DNA of 38,005 nucleotides from Thermincola sp. (GCA_022735835.1 DYZU01000133.1:1-38005); one strand, 5' to 3'. Shown: positions 1 to 9,190, counted from the first letter of the stretch. Program-made: numbers and translations. The notes: a model not told the origin generated them from the letters alone.

Positions 1-1062
1 GCCGACTTCTTTTCCTTCGGCATTCATTATTATTCTTACGGTAGGCCTGATTGGCAGGGCCCTGTTGACATTGACAACTATGCCAATTTCTCCTGTACTT
101 AATTCAACCGTGCTTCCGACAGGGTATATTTCACAGTTTTCAACAAACGTTTTGACAATTTGGGGGTCAAATTGATACCCGCTGGAAGCGATGATGATTT
201 CCATAGCTTCATACGGCAAGACGGCATTCTTGTAAACCCTGTCCGCGGTCAGGGCATCATATACGTCAGCCACAGCCACTATCTTGGAGTATTCGTGAAA
301 TTCATCATTTTTTATTCCCCGCGGATATCCTGTGCCGTTGTAGCATTCGTGATGCTGTAAAGCTATTTTGGCGGCATCCGGTGTGATGTCGGAATTTTCA
401 CGCAGGATTTCATATCCCAGAATCGTATGTCGTTTAATCTCGTCAAACTCTTTTTCAGTAAGAGGACCGTTCTTTTTCAAGATTTCGTCGGGAACCTTCA
501 TCTTCCCCACATCATGGAGCAAAGCGCCGATTCCTAACTCTTTTAACCTGATTTTGGAATATCCCATGACGATTCCTGTCGATATTGACAGGATGCAGAC
601 ATTGACAGAATGCGCAAAAGTGTAATCGTCAAGAATTCTTATATCAGCAAGTTTCCCGACTATATGCCTGTTACTTATCAGCTCGCCTACAATTTTTTCG
701 ACAACTTTCCGCGCTTTCCCGGTCTTGATGAGGTTTCCGGTCTTTACATCATGCATGATTTCCTGGACAACACGTTCGGCTTCTTCTCTTACTTCCGAAG
801 AGACCATATCGGGCAATTCGCCATGGTACAGTCTTTTGGGCGCTTTCTGAACAGGTTCAAAGCCGGGTTTTTCGCCGGTACTTTCCTCCGGGGAATCATT
901 GCCTTCCACATAAATCGTAGGTATTCCGAAATCGATTAACCTGCTAATCCACTCTTCGGTAAGAACTGCTCCCTTACGTAAAAGAAGCCGGCCATTCCGG
1001 CTGTATATTTCTTTGGCCAAGACCATATCTGGCTTAACATTGTATATCGCCATTCTTCTCAC
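1..1062 (-). CDS. HD-GYP domain phosphodiesterase-like protein, truncated at the window edge
   Basis: Manual reading of the minus strand from GTG at 1062 (MRRMAIYNVKPDMVLAKEIYSRNGRLLLRKG...), with GGAGGGG upstream; the frame is open to base 1. Contains HHECYNGTGYPRG...VAVADVYDALTADRVYK...GYQFDPQIV, typical of HD-GYP. Absent from the ORF track because its stop lies outside the window. Confidence 0.88.
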   Translation of the reverse strand, partial: MRRMAIYNVKPDMVLAKEIYSRNGRLLLRKGAVLTEEWISRLIDFGIPTIYVEGNDSPEESTGEKPGFEPVQKAPKRLYHGELPDMVSSEVREEAERVVQEIMHDVKTGNLIKTGKARKVVEKIVGELISNRHIVGKLADIRILDDYTFAHSVNVCILSISTGIVMGYSKIRLKELGIGALLHDVGKMKVPDEILKKNGPLTEKEFDEIKRHTILGYEILRENSDITPDAAKIALQHHECYNGTGYPRGIKNDEFHEYSKIVAVADVYDALTADRVYKNAVLPYEAMEIIIASSGYQFDPQIVKTFVENCEIYPVGSTVELSTGEIGIVVNVNRALPIRPTVRIIMNAEGKEVG

Positions 1063-1201
1063 CCGGCAGTCCCCTCCGGAGTTCATTTAAGCGCCGCCAA
1101 TGCAGACACTAATATATATTCTATATAACTGACAAAAATCCCTTCTTATTAAAAAGAAATTTACCAAAAATTCAGCATCTTTTGTATGTTTGTGTTCCTT
1201 T

Positions 1202-2002
1202 TTACCAGAAGCTGCCGGATAATTCCGCGACCTGTATTTTCCTGATAAAGGTTTTCCTGTGTAAAGGGCATGGACCGTACTTTTTCAGCATCTCCAAATG
1301 CTCCGGCGTACCATAGCCCCTGTGGCTGGCAAACCCGTACTGGGGAAAATTCTTGTCGAATTCATCCATCATGTTATCCCTGGTAACCTTGGCAATTATG
1401 GAAGCAGCGGCTATTGACATGCTCTTCCCGTCTCCCTTTACTATTGGCAGTTGCCTGACACTGATTCCGGGAATTTGAACCGCATCAACCAGGATGTAAT
1501 CAGGGACTTGTGTGAGGGCTCTGACGGCCCTTTGCATAGCCAGCAGAGTTGCCCGCAAAATGTTTATGTTGTCAATCTCTTCAACATCAGCTATACCGAC
1601 TGACCAGCAGACGGCGTTGTTTACGATTTCATGATAGAGGTTCTCTCTCCTGGCCGGAGACAGCCTTTTTGAGTCGTCTATACCCGGAATATTGGTTTCC
1701 GGGGGCAAAATTACCGCCGCCGCAACCACCGGTCCGGCCAGGGGACCCCGCCCGGCCTCATCAACTCCCGCGATAATGCGAAACCCTCTGTTGCGGGCCT
1801 CCTTTTCATATAGCCGCAGGTTTTCCAGACGTGCTCTTTCTTTTTGGGCCAGCGCCTCCTGGCGGCAAAACTGCTGATACAGTTTTCTTACTCCGGAACG
1901 GGAATCATTGATTAACGCGTTTCTCTCTTGTTTCGACAAAAATGAGCCGCGCTCCCGGAGCAGCTTTTGAATTTCATTTACTGACATTCCGGAAAGGTTC
2001 AT
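1202..2002 (-). CDS. rnhB: Ribonuclease HII
   Basis: IAGVDEAGRGPLAGPVVAAAVIL...DDSKRLSPARRE...KGDGKSMSIAAASIIAKVTRD. Start set at MNLSGMSVNE (GAGGG upstream); the ORF extends to 2041. Confidence 0.95.
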   Translation of the reverse strand: MNLSGMSVNEIQKLLRERGSFLSKQERNALINDSRSGVRKLYQQFCRQEALAQKERARLENLRLYEKEARNRGFRIIAGVDEAGRGPLAGPVVAAAVILPPETNIPGIDDSKRLSPARRENLYHEIVNNAVCWSVGIADVEEIDNINILRATLLAMQRAVRALTQVPDYILVDAVQIPGISVRQLPIVKGDGKSMSIAAASIIAKVTRDNMMDEFDKNFPQYGFASHRGYGTPEHLEMLKKYGPCPLHRKTFIRKIQVAELSGSFW

Positions 2003-2126
2003 AATTCCCTCGCACAACTTACAACATATCATAATTTTCATTCTGCTTCAACCTGAAAATCCCTTCCTTTTTCAATTAAAAATCATTTCCTGTCCAAGAT
2101 TACATGATGTCTTCAGACAAAATTAA

Positions 2127-2163
2127 AAGAAATGGTTCCGTATTGATAAAGAAACCATTTCTT
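2127..2163 (-). terminator. Rho-independent terminator downstream of rbgA
   Basis: Perfect 11-bp inverted repeat AAGAAATGGTT...AACCATTTCTT followed on the minus strand by TTAATTTT. Confidence 0.6.
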
Positions 2164-2201
2164 GACATGAGCCCGAGTTTTCTGTTAAATATGGACCAAT
2201 G

Positions 2202-3065
2202 CTACCTCCTGTCGAGAGTAAACAACCCTATCTTCCCCTCCCTGAATTCGTTCAGAACTATGGCCGCTGTTTTAAGGGTATCAACATTGCCGCCGGAAAT
2301 AAGGCATCCCCTTTTCAGACCGATTTTTCTCAAGGTTTCATAAGCATCCTCATCCAGTGTTTCAAGTTTGTATCTTGTTCGCAGTTTTTCCGGCGCTATC
2401 TTTGTCAGAAGCTGTATTAGCTTTACTGTTACCTGCTCAACATTGATTATTTCATCCTTGATAGCGCCTGTTACAGCCAGCCTGAAACCCACTTCAGGGT
2501 CTTCAAACTTGGGCCAGAGAATCCCGGGTGTGTCCAGCAGTTCCAATTCTTTGCCGACCCTGATCCACTGTTTTCCCCTGGTAACACCGGGGCGGTCCCC
2601 GGTCCTGACAGACCCTCTGCCGGCCAGGCGGTTGATAAGCAAGGATTTGCCCACGTTCGGAATACCGAGCATCATCAACCTTATGGGCCTGGGTCTCCTG
2701 CCTTTGGCTGCCAATTTTTGAAGGACACCGGCCCCCTCCTCCTGGGCAGCGTGCAAAAGGTTGCTGATTCCCTTGCCTGACTGGGAATCAACAGGAATAC
2801 ATCTTAAGCCCTCTTCCTTTTGAAAAAATTCTTTCCATTTTTCGGTTTGCGCCTGGTCTGCCAGGTCAGCTTTATTTAAAACTATTATTCTGGGTTTATC
2901 ACCGACAATTGAATTGATTTCCGGATTGCGGCTGCTGATGGGTATACGGGCATCCAGCAGTTCAACCGCTATGTCCACCAGCTTTAAGTTTTCTTTGATC
3001 ATTTTGCGGGCTTTGACCATATGCCCCGGATACCATTGAATTGTCTCCAGTTCCATCGGAGTCAC
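2202..3065 (-). CDS. rbgA: Ribosome biogenesis GTPase YlqF/RbgA (circularly permuted GTPase)
   Basis: IQWYPGHMVKARKMI..., NKADL (G4) preceding GIPNVGKSLLINRL (G1), DTPG (G3). Confidence 0.95.
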   Translation of the reverse strand: MTPMELETIQWYPGHMVKARKMIKENLKLVDIAVELLDARIPISSRNPEINSIVGDKPRIIVLNKADLADQAQTEKWKEFFQKEEGLRCIPVDSQSGKGISNLLHAAQEEGAGVLQKLAAKGRRPRPIRLMMLGIPNVGKSLLINRLAGRGSVRTGDRPGVTRGKQWIRVGKELELLDTPGILWPKFEDPEVGFRLAVTGAIKDEIINVEQVTVKLIQLLTKIAPEKLRTRYKLETLDEDAYETLRKIGLKRGCLISGGNVDTLKTAAIVLNEFREGKIGLFTLDRR

Positions 3066-3083
3066 CTACCAGTCCGGCAAACA

Positions 3084-3632
3084 CTAGCGCAGGGCCTTTA
3101 TCCTGTCAACAGGCCAATATATAAATATCGCCTTTCCAATTATATTTTCCCTGGGAAGAGTGCCCCATACCCTGCTGTCTTCACTGTTGTTCCTGTTGTC
3201 ACCCATCATAAAATACCTGTCTTCCGGAATATCGACAGGTCCAAAATCTCCGTATTTCAGACCTTCCGGCAAAAACGGCTGGCTAATGGGCACGCCGTTG
3301 ATATATAACTTGCTGTTTTTTATTTGCAGGGTTTCTCCCGGCAATCCGATGACCCTCTTGATAAAATCGCGTTTGGGGTCAACCGGGTATTTAAAAACCA
3401 CAATGTCTCCTCTTTGTGGTTCTTTAAATCGGTAAATCAATTTATTTACTATGATTCTGTCGCCTTTGGTCAGGGTTGGTTCCATGGAACCGGACGGAAT
3501 ATAAAACGGTTGAAATAAAAACACCCTGATAACAACTGCCAGTATAACGGCAATGGCCACAGACTCAATTATTTCACTAAAAAGATGGCCGCGACCATTT
3601 GCTTTAAATTCCCTGGAGTGGTCTTCTGCCAT
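3084..3632 (-). CDS. lepB: Signal peptidase I
   Basis: Single N-terminal TM, PSGSMEPTL (catalytic Ser), RGDIVVFKYP...FIKRVIGLPGE (Lys), MGDNRNNSEDSR. Confidence 0.95.
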   Translation of the reverse strand: MAEDHSREFKANGRGHLFSEIIESVAIAVILAVVIRVFLFQPFYIPSGSMEPTLTKGDRIIVNKLIYRFKEPQRGDIVVFKYPVDPKRDFIKRVIGLPGETLQIKNSKLYINGVPISQPFLPEGLKYGDFGPVDIPEDRYFMMGDNRNNSEDSRVWGTLPRENIIGKAIFIYWPVDRIKALR

Positions 3633-3654
3633 TTCTAATTTCCTCCTTGGATAA

Positions 3655-3683
3655 GGTAAAAAGGGACTGTCAATCAGTCCCTT
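3655..3683 (-). terminator. Rho-independent terminator of rplS
   Basis: AAGGGACTG-ATTGA-CAGTCCCTT perfect 9-bp stem followed by T-run on the minus strand. Confidence 0.75.
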
Positions 3684-3686
3684 AGT

Positions 3687-4031
3687 TTAAATATGTTGCT
3701 CCCTGATTCTGGCAGCTTTGCCCCTGAGTTTTCTCAGATAGAATAATCTAGCCCTGCGCACTTTACCTCTCCGGACTATTTCAATCTTATCTATACGGGG
3801 TGAGTGTAAGGGAAAAGTTCGTTCAACACCTACTCCATATGAGATTCTGCGGACAGTAAAAGTCTCTCGCATGCCTCCGCCGCGTCTTTTAATTACAACT
3901 CCCTGAAATACCTGAATTCTTTCCCTTCCACCTTCAACGACCTTTACATGAACCTTTACGGTATCACCGGGCCGAAAATCAGGTATATCCTTTTTCATCT
4001 GTTCTTCTTCCAGCAGCCGGATAACATCCAT
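3687..4031 (-). CDS. rplS: 50S ribosomal protein L19
   Basis: [35 protein letters not shown]...[31 protein letters not shown]. Confidence 0.97.
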   Translation of the reverse strand: MDVIRLLEEEQMKKDIPDFRPGDTVKVHVKVVEGGRERIQVFQGVVIKRRGGGMRETFTVRRISYGVGVERTFPLHSPRIDKIEIVRRGKVRRARLFYLRKLRGKAARIREQHI

Positions 4032-4039
4032 TATGTGTG

Positions 4040-4140
4040 CCCCTCCTTCCTTAGGACGTTCTTAACCTGTTAAACTCGAGGCAGCGGACCGTCCTTTCTG
4101 AGCCGGAACCTGCAAAGTAAAGGTTCCGGGACGACTAACA
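4040..4140 (-). ncRNA. Ribosomal protein L19 mRNA leader (candidate)
   Basis: Leader between promoter and rplS contains nested stems CCGGAACCT...AGGTTCCGG enclosed by GTCGTCC...GGACGG plus a second GAACGTCC segment; consistent with the L19 leader family. Not checked with a covariance model. Confidence 0.55.
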
Positions 4141-4146
4141 TTAAGT

Positions 4147-4175
4147 ATTATATCACAACGATATGGGATTTACAA
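4147..4175 (-). promoter_or_regulatory. Sigma-A promoter for rplS
   Basis: Minus strand TTGTAA-17 nt-TATAAT. Confidence 0.7.
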
Positions 4176-4180
4176 GAATT

Positions 4181-4762
4181 TTACTTCCACCATTTTTCCC
4201 CCAGCAGCCGGTCCAGAATAATAGCCACCGCGCTTCTGACGCTTAAATGATTGTAATCCCCCGCTCCGTAAACAGGCTCCAGGATGTAGTCACACCTCAA
4301 CATGGTTTCCCTTTCTATGCCCCAACCGGTCCCGAACAGGATAAGGTAAGGATTTCCGTCAGCCAACCTTTTCCGCATCTCCCTGTAACTGACCGTATTT
4401 GGATAGGAGCGGGCGTCAGTAGTCACCACAAACGGGTTAACCCCGTTTTCCCGCCTGATTTGCTCCACCGTCTCCTCCAGGCCCGGTATAAGGACAACTT
4501 TGTTAAAAGCGGTCTTCCGGTCTTCATTGTACTGGGCGCCATAACCCTGCTGCCAGTAATCCAGAATGTCCTGAATCAGTTTTCTCTGGGTTTCCAGGGG
4601 ATGAATGACGTAGTACCGGCGAACTTCATATGTACAGGCTATTCTGGCGATATCATGTATATCGAGATTAGTAACGGAAGTTGAAATTACTTCCATTCTT
4701 TTGTTATAAACCGGATAATGCAACAACCCTATATATACATTCGGCTTATTTTCCCGGGTCAA
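4181..4762 (-). CDS. SPOUT-like RNA methyltransferase domain protein between trmD and rplS
   Basis: YIGLLHYPVYNKRMEVISTSVTNLDIHDIARIACTYEV...LILFGTGWGIERETM...YNHLSVRSAVAIILDRLLG; C-terminal knot-like GTGWG/NHLSVRSA signatures. Confidence 0.8.
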   Translation of the reverse strand: MTRENKPNVYIGLLHYPVYNKRMEVISTSVTNLDIHDIARIACTYEVRRYYVIHPLETQRKLIQDILDYWQQGYGAQYNEDRKTAFNKVVLIPGLEETVEQIRRENGVNPFVVTTDARSYPNTVSYREMRKRLADGNPYLILFGTGWGIERETMLRCDYILEPVYGAGDYNHLSVRSAVAIILDRLLGEKWWK

Positions 4763-4802
4763 TCCCAGCCCTCCTTATCCCTGTCGTCCTGTTAATGGAA
4801 GG

Positions 4803-5531
4803 TCAATCTGTCTCCAACAGTTTACGGTCTTCCTCGGAAAGGTCGTCTATTTTCAACAGGTCGGGCCTGCGTTCAAGTGTCCTCTGTAAAGACATCTTGC
4901 GGCGCCACTGTCTTATTTTTTCATGGTCACCGCTCAACAAAATGTCCGGTACCTTCATCCCGGCAAATTCCCGCGGCCGCGTATACTGCGGGTATTCCAG
5001 CAATCCTTCGTAAAAAGAATCGTTGGCGTAAGATTCCTCTTCCCCCAACACGCCCGGGATCAACCTGGCCACAGCATCTACGATGACCATGGCCGGAAGT
5101 TCTCCGCCGGTTAAAACAAAGTCTCCTATGGAGATCTCCTCATCAATCAGTTTTTCCCTTACCCGCTCGTCAATTCCCTCGTAATGCCCGCAAATCAGGA
5201 TCAGATGCGGCTCTTTGGATAAATCTTTGGCCATCTCCTGGTTAAACACTCTGCCCTGGGGACAAAGAAGCACCACTTTGGCGCTTTCCTGCCCGCTCCG
5301 GGATCTGACAAATTCAACGGCTGCAAAAACAGGCTCAGGTTTCATCACCATCCCGGCCCCGCCGCCGAACGGGTAATCGTCCACAATTCTGTGCTTGTCA
5401 TGGGCAAAGTCCCGGATGTTCGTCACGCTTATATCCAGCAGCCCTTTTTCTCTGGCCCTTTTAATAATGCTGACGTCAAAGGGACCTTTAAACATCTCGG
5501 GAAAAAGGGTCAGAATGTCAATTTTCATCAT
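4803..5531 (-). CDS. trmD: tRNA (guanine-N1-)-methyltransferase
   Basis: [13 protein letters not shown]...[15 protein letters not shown]...[10 protein letters not shown]...[17 protein letters not shown]. Confidence 0.97.
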   Translation of the reverse strand: MMKIDILTLFPEMFKGPFDVSIIKRAREKGLLDISVTNIRDFAHDKHRIVDDYPFGGGAGMVMKPEPVFAAVEFVRSRSGQESAKVVLLCPQGRVFNQEMAKDLSKEPHLILICGHYEGIDERVREKLIDEEISIGDFVLTGGELPAMVIVDAVARLIPGVLGEEESYANDSFYEGLLEYPQYTRPREFAGMKVPDILLSGDHEKIRQWRRKMSLQRTLERRPDLLKIDDLSEEDRKLLETD

Positions 5532-5538
5532 ATATCAC

Positions 5539-6057
5539 CTATAACTCGAGCAGGCCTTCCAGGGGGTTGATTACAATCAGCCTTTTGCTTTTATCGACAT
5601 TTTTGATTATTTCTTTTACGGCCGGAATCAGGTAATCTTTTGTCTTGCCGCCAACAACATAAACGTCGTTGCTCCCGGTCTGGACAACTTCCTTGATCCT
5701 GCCCAGGGAGCGGCCGTCCTCGGTCTGCACTTCCATGCCCACAATTTCAAAAATGAAATACGTATCTTCTGGCAGTTCCGCCAACTGGTCCCTGGTAATT
5801 TTCAACATAGCGCCTTTAATCTCTTCGGCGGAATTCATGTCGGGTATTTCGCGGAACTTGACGATAAAAAAGTTTTTGTGCTCCCTGACTTTTTCGACAG
5901 TTAAATGCCTTCTCAGACCGTTTCTATCCAGTACCAAATCACCGTTAACCCGATACCTTTCCGGGAAGTCGGTGAGCGGCCGGACCTTCACCTCTCCTTT
6001 ATTACCCTGTGTATTTACTATTTCCCCGACGGTGATCAGGTCATCTTTAGCCGTCAT
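5539..6057 (-). CDS. rimM: Ribosome maturation factor RimM
   Basis: ITVGEIVNTQGNKGEVKVRPLTDFPERY...GSNDVYVV...LIPAVKEIIKNVD. Start set at MTAKDDL. Confidence 0.93.
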   Translation of the reverse strand: MTAKDDLITVGEIVNTQGNKGEVKVRPLTDFPERYRVNGDLVLDRNGLRRHLTVEKVREHKNFFIVKFREIPDMNSAEEIKGAMLKITRDQLAELPEDTYFIFEIVGMEVQTEDGRSLGRIKEVVQTGSNDVYVVGGKTKDYLIPAVKEIIKNVDKSKRLIVINPLEGLLEL

Positions 6058-6058
6058 T

Positions 6059-6481
6059 TTAGTCGCCTTTTCTCCTTCTGATATCGATAATTTTATCGTC
6101 ACACAGCACCACTTCGACACCCATTATCTCGTTCCAGTCGTCACCCACGTTGATTTCCGTAACTGATTCCAGGGTTCCCTGGATCACTTCCGATCCTATG
6201 GCCATTTTACCTATGGCTTTCAGCTGGTCTGTCAACCTGTTTTTAGCTTGCTGCCGTTTCTGTTTTTCATTTTCAAAATGCTGCCTGGCCGCTGGAATTC
6301 CCTGAGGGTTTTTCTTTTCCAGATCCGCGACCATGCGTTTAATTTGAAAATCCAGCTGATTTAGTTCCGCATCCAGTTTTTTCAGCGCTTCCTGGACCTC
6401 CAGAGCCATTTTGCCTTTAAAATTTTCGGTTACCTTGACTTTTACTATTACAGGCCTCTTGATGGTCAACCCCTTTGACAT
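6059..6481 (-). CDS. ylqD: YlqD family protein
   Basis: Coiled-coil 140-aa protein in conserved rimM/khpA context. Confidence 0.75.
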   Translation of the reverse strand: MSKGLTIKRPVIVKVKVTENFKGKMALEVQEALKKLDAELNQLDFQIKRMVADLEKKNPQGIPAARQHFENEKQKRQQAKNRLTDQLKAIGKMAIGSEVIQGTLESVTEINVGDDWNEIMGVEVVLCDDKIIDIRRRKGD

Positions 6482-6503
6482 ACAATACCTCCTGGATATT
6501 AAC

Positions 6504-6555
6504 GCGAAGCCAGCTTCGCCGGGGCCCGGATCCGGTCTGTTTCATGCCCCGGGCC
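6504..6555 (-). other. GC-rich structured intergenic segment between khpA and ylqD
   Basis: GCGAAGC-TG-GCTTCGC dyad (6504-6519) and two competing GC stems (6519-6525:6546-6552 and 6523-6529:6549-6555). Confidence 0.5.
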
Positions 6556-6578
6556 GCCGGTGAAACTGGCAAGGTATT

Positions 6579-6809
6579 TTACAATATTTCTACCACCGCT
6601 TTTTTCCCTTCCCGGGTGGCGGCTGCTTTGACAATCGTTCTGATGGCCTTTGCTATTCTTCCTTGTTTGCCGATGACTTTACCCATATCTTCCGGAGCCA
6701 CCTTGAGTTCCATAACCAAAGACTTGTTGCTTTCCATGACGTCAACACAAACTTGATCCGGGTTATCGACAAGGGATTTGGCCAGCAATTCTAGTAATTC
6801 CTTCATCAT
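6579..6809 (-). CDS. khpA: KH domain RNA-binding protein KhpA
   Basis: MELKVAPEDMGKVIGKQGRIAKAIRTIVKAAA; 76 aa next to rpsP. Confidence 0.93.
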   Translation of the reverse strand: MMKELLELLAKSLVDNPDQVCVDVMESNKSLVMELKVAPEDMGKVIGKQGRIAKAIRTIVKAAATREGKKAVVEIL

Positions 6810-6824
6810 TGCACCCCCTCACCA

Positions 6825-7085
6825 CTACTTCCCGGCAGCTTTTTCCATCAATCCGGCTTTATTTAAGAGGGCCCTGACGGTTTCCGAAGGCTGAGCCCCG
6901 TTTTTCAGCCATTTGAGCGCCTTTTCGCCATCTATTTTTACCTCGGCGGGGTTTTTCAGCGGGTCATAGTACCCAATTTCTTCGATAAACCTTCCATCCC
7001 TGGGTGACCTGGAGTCAGCCACAACTATCCGGTAAAAAGGTTTTTTCTTTGCTCCCATCCTTCTAAGACGAATCCTTGTTGCCAC
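6825..7085 (-). CDS. rpsP: 30S ribosomal protein S16
   Basis: [43 protein letters not shown]. Confidence 0.97.
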   Translation of the reverse strand: MATRIRLRRMGAKKKPFYRIVVADSRSPRDGRFIEEIGYYDPLKNPAEVKIDGEKALKWLKNGAQPSETVRALLNKAGLMEKAAGK

Positions 7086-7130
7086 ACAATCACCTCCTTA
7101 CTATAATTTTCCATATGTTTCGTTTTTATA

Positions 7131-8483
7131 CTATTTAAAAAAAGGAAGTTTCAAGCCGGCGCCTTTTTTTATGTTTTTCTCCATTCCGGCAAACTGTTTC
7201 ATCATTTTTTTGGTATCTTCAAACTGTTTTAACAGCCGGTTGACATCACTTACCCTGGTGCCGCTCCCCCTGGCTATGCGTTTTTTCCGGCTGTCCTTGA
7301 TAATTTTGGGGTCCTGGCGCTCTTTCACGGTCATCGACTGGATAATTGCTTTCATCCGTACAAATTCCTTGTCATCTATGGAACCTTTCAAGTTTTTCAA
7401 CTGTTTCATCTGGCCGAGACCGGGAATCATCCCGATCAACTGGTCCAGAGGCCCCATACTCCTGACCTGGTCCATTTGGTCCATGAAGTCCTGCAGGGTA
7501 TACTCCTGGGTCTTTATTTTCCTTTGCAGTTCCTGGGCCTTCTGGGCATCCATGGCGGACTGGGCCTTCTCAATGAGACTCAGAACATCTCCCATGCCCA
7601 GTATCCTGGAAGCCATGCGTTCCGGGTGGAACGGTTCAAGGGCATCGAGTTTTTCGCCCATTCCGGCAAATTTTATGGGCTTCCCGGTTACCGCCTTGAC
7701 CGATAAGGCCGACCCGCCGCGGGTATCGCCGTCCAGCTTGGTCATAATTACGCCGTCAATGCCGAGCTGCTCATTAAACGTATTGGCCACATTGACCGCG
7801 TCCTGGCCGATGGTGGCATCCATGACGAACAGTATTTCATGAGGGTGTACTTCGTTTTTAATGTTCCGGAGTTCTGCCATCAACTCTTCATTGATATGCA
7901 GGCGTCCGGCAGTATCGATAATTACGGTATCATTGCCAAAAGAGCGGGCATGTTCCAGAGCGCCTTTGGCTATATCCACCGGGTTTGTCTTGTCACCAAG
8001 CGAATATACCGGTATATCCAGTTGCTCGCCCAGCACCTGGAGCTGTTTAATGGCGGCAGGACGGTATACGTCCCCGGCCACCATCAGCGGCCTCCTGCCC
8101 TGCTTTCTCAGAAGGTTGGCCAGTTTGCCGGCAGTCGTGGTTTTGCCGGCTCCCTGCAATCCGACTAACATTATTACCGTGGGAGGTTTGGATGAGATGT
8201 TGATTTTGCTCTGAGTTCCTCCCATCAGTTCGGTTAATTCTTCATTTACTATCTTGATTACCTGCTGGCCGGGGGTAAGGCTGTCCAGAACTTCGTGACC
8301 GACAGCGCGTTCCTTTACCTTTTTGATAAAATCTTTGACAACTTTATAATTTACATCGGCCTCCAGCAAAGCGACCCTGACTTCCCTCATCGCCTCTTCT
8401 ACGTCCGTTTCGCCGAGCTTGCCCTTCCCCCTGAGCTTTTTAAACGTGTTTTGCAGTTTTTCGGCCAGATTTTCAAATATCAT
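7131..8483 (-). CDS. ffh: Signal recognition particle protein Ffh
   Basis: MIFENLAEKLQNTFKKLRGKGKL...GLQGAGKTTTAGKLA...DTAGRL...TKLDGD, C-terminal M domain. ORF extends to 8540 but MIFENL with GGGGGGT upstream is the likely start. Confidence 0.97.
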   Translation of the reverse strand: MIFENLAEKLQNTFKKLRGKGKLGETDVEEAMREVRVALLEADVNYKVVKDFIKKVKERAVGHEVLDSLTPGQQVIKIVNEELTELMGGTQSKINISSKPPTVIMLVGLQGAGKTTTAGKLANLLRKQGRRPLMVAGDVYRPAAIKQLQVLGEQLDIPVYSLGDKTNPVDIAKGALEHARSFGNDTVIIDTAGRLHINEELMAELRNIKNEVHPHEILFVMDATIGQDAVNVANTFNEQLGIDGVIMTKLDGDTRGGSALSVKAVTGKPIKFAGMGEKLDALEPFHPERMASRILGMGDVLSLIEKAQSAMDAQKAQELQRKIKTQEYTLQDFMDQMDQVRSMGPLDQLIGMIPGLGQMKQLKNLKGSIDDKEFVRMKAIIQSMTVKERQDPKIIKDSRKKRIARGSGTRVSDVNRLLKQFEDTKKMMKQFAGMEKNIKKGAGLKLPFFK

Positions 8484-8517
8484 GCCTTTACCCCCCAATA
8501 TTCCCGTTTCCGTATCC

Positions 8518-8868
8518 TTAATCATTTTGCTGAATTTCAACTATTTCGTCAATTACTTTTTTTATCTTTTGCTTAAATGCCTGGTTGTTTTCCAATTCGT
8601 CTATCAGGCTTAACACCTTTTCAAGTTTTTCCTTTTCTAATATGAATTTTTTGACCAGACCCAGTTTTTCTTCAAAACTCTCCAGAATCTTTTCCGCCCG
8701 CCGGATGATATCATGCACCGCCTGGCGGCTGACCCTGTATTCTTCGGCAATTTCGCCCAATGACAGGTCCTGGCCGTAATACAGCAGCAGTATTTCCTGC
8801 TGTCTGGCGGTCAGCAATTTCCCGTAGAAATCGAACAACATGGCCATGCGTTCAAATTTTTCTATCAT
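8518..8868 (-). CDS. ylxM: YlxM family DNA-binding (sigma-70 region 4-like) protein
   Basis: [52 protein letters not shown] upstream of ffh. Confidence 0.93.
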   Translation of the reverse strand: MIEKFERMAMLFDFYGKLLTARQQEILLLYYGQDLSLGEIAEEYRVSRQAVHDIIRRAEKILESFEEKLGLVKKFILEKEKLEKVLSLIDELENNQAFKQKIKKVIDEIVEIQQND

Positions 8869-8883
8869 TCAGGCGTCACCTGC

Positions 8884-8907
8884 CTGTAAAGGTTATTTCC
8901 TTTACAG
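8884..8907 (-). repeat. 9-bp perfect inverted repeat in the ylxM leader / transcription start region
   Basis: CTGTAAAGG-6 nt-CCTTTACAG just downstream of the -10. Confidence 0.7.
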
Positions 8908-8911
8908 TAGA

Positions 8912-8940
8912 ATTGTAATAAAATCATGGCACTTTGTCAA
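8912..8940 (-). promoter_or_regulatory. Sigma-A promoter for ylxM-ffh operon
   Basis: Minus strand TTGACA-17 nt-TACAAT. Confidence 0.8.
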
Positions 8941-8972
8941 CAATGCTTTGAGTCGACAATGCTTTTAGTCGA
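8941..8972 (-). repeat. Two 16-bp direct repeats abutting the ylxM -35 box
   Basis: Plus strand CAATGCTTTGAGTCGA / CAATGCTTTTAGTCGA, 15/16 identical, contiguous. Confidence 0.8.
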
Positions 8973-8975
8973 AAT

Positions 8976-9005
8976 AAAAAACGCGGATTATTTTAAAAAT
9001 CCGCG
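8976..9005 (-). terminator. Rho-independent terminator of the Spo0E-like gene
   Basis: Minus strand CGCGGATT...AATCCGCG followed by TTTTTTATTT. Confidence 0.8.
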
Positions 9006-9013
9006 CTCATCCT

Positions 9014-9190
9014 TTAATGAAATTTTATGCGGCTCTGTCTTTTTTCTTCCTGCAAAACCTTATCTATGTATTCGTCAAGGTCCATTATCTTAACCAAAAT
9101 CTTAGCGCTGTCAGATGTTTTATTTTTCATCCAGCGGTCCACCAGAATATCTCTTTCAGCCTGCAGCACAGACAATCTCTTTCCCGCCAT
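9014..9190 (-). CDS. Spo0E-like sporulation regulatory (aspartyl-phosphate phosphatase-like) small protein
   Basis: Two-helix 58-aa protein LSVLQAERDILVDRWMKNKTSDSAKILVKIMDLDEYIDKVLQ, resembling the Spo0E SQELDxLI pattern; GGAGGTG SD upstream. Confidence 0.5.
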   Translation of the reverse strand: MAGKRLSVLQAERDILVDRWMKNKTSDSAKILVKIMDLDEYIDKVLQEEKRQSRIKFH

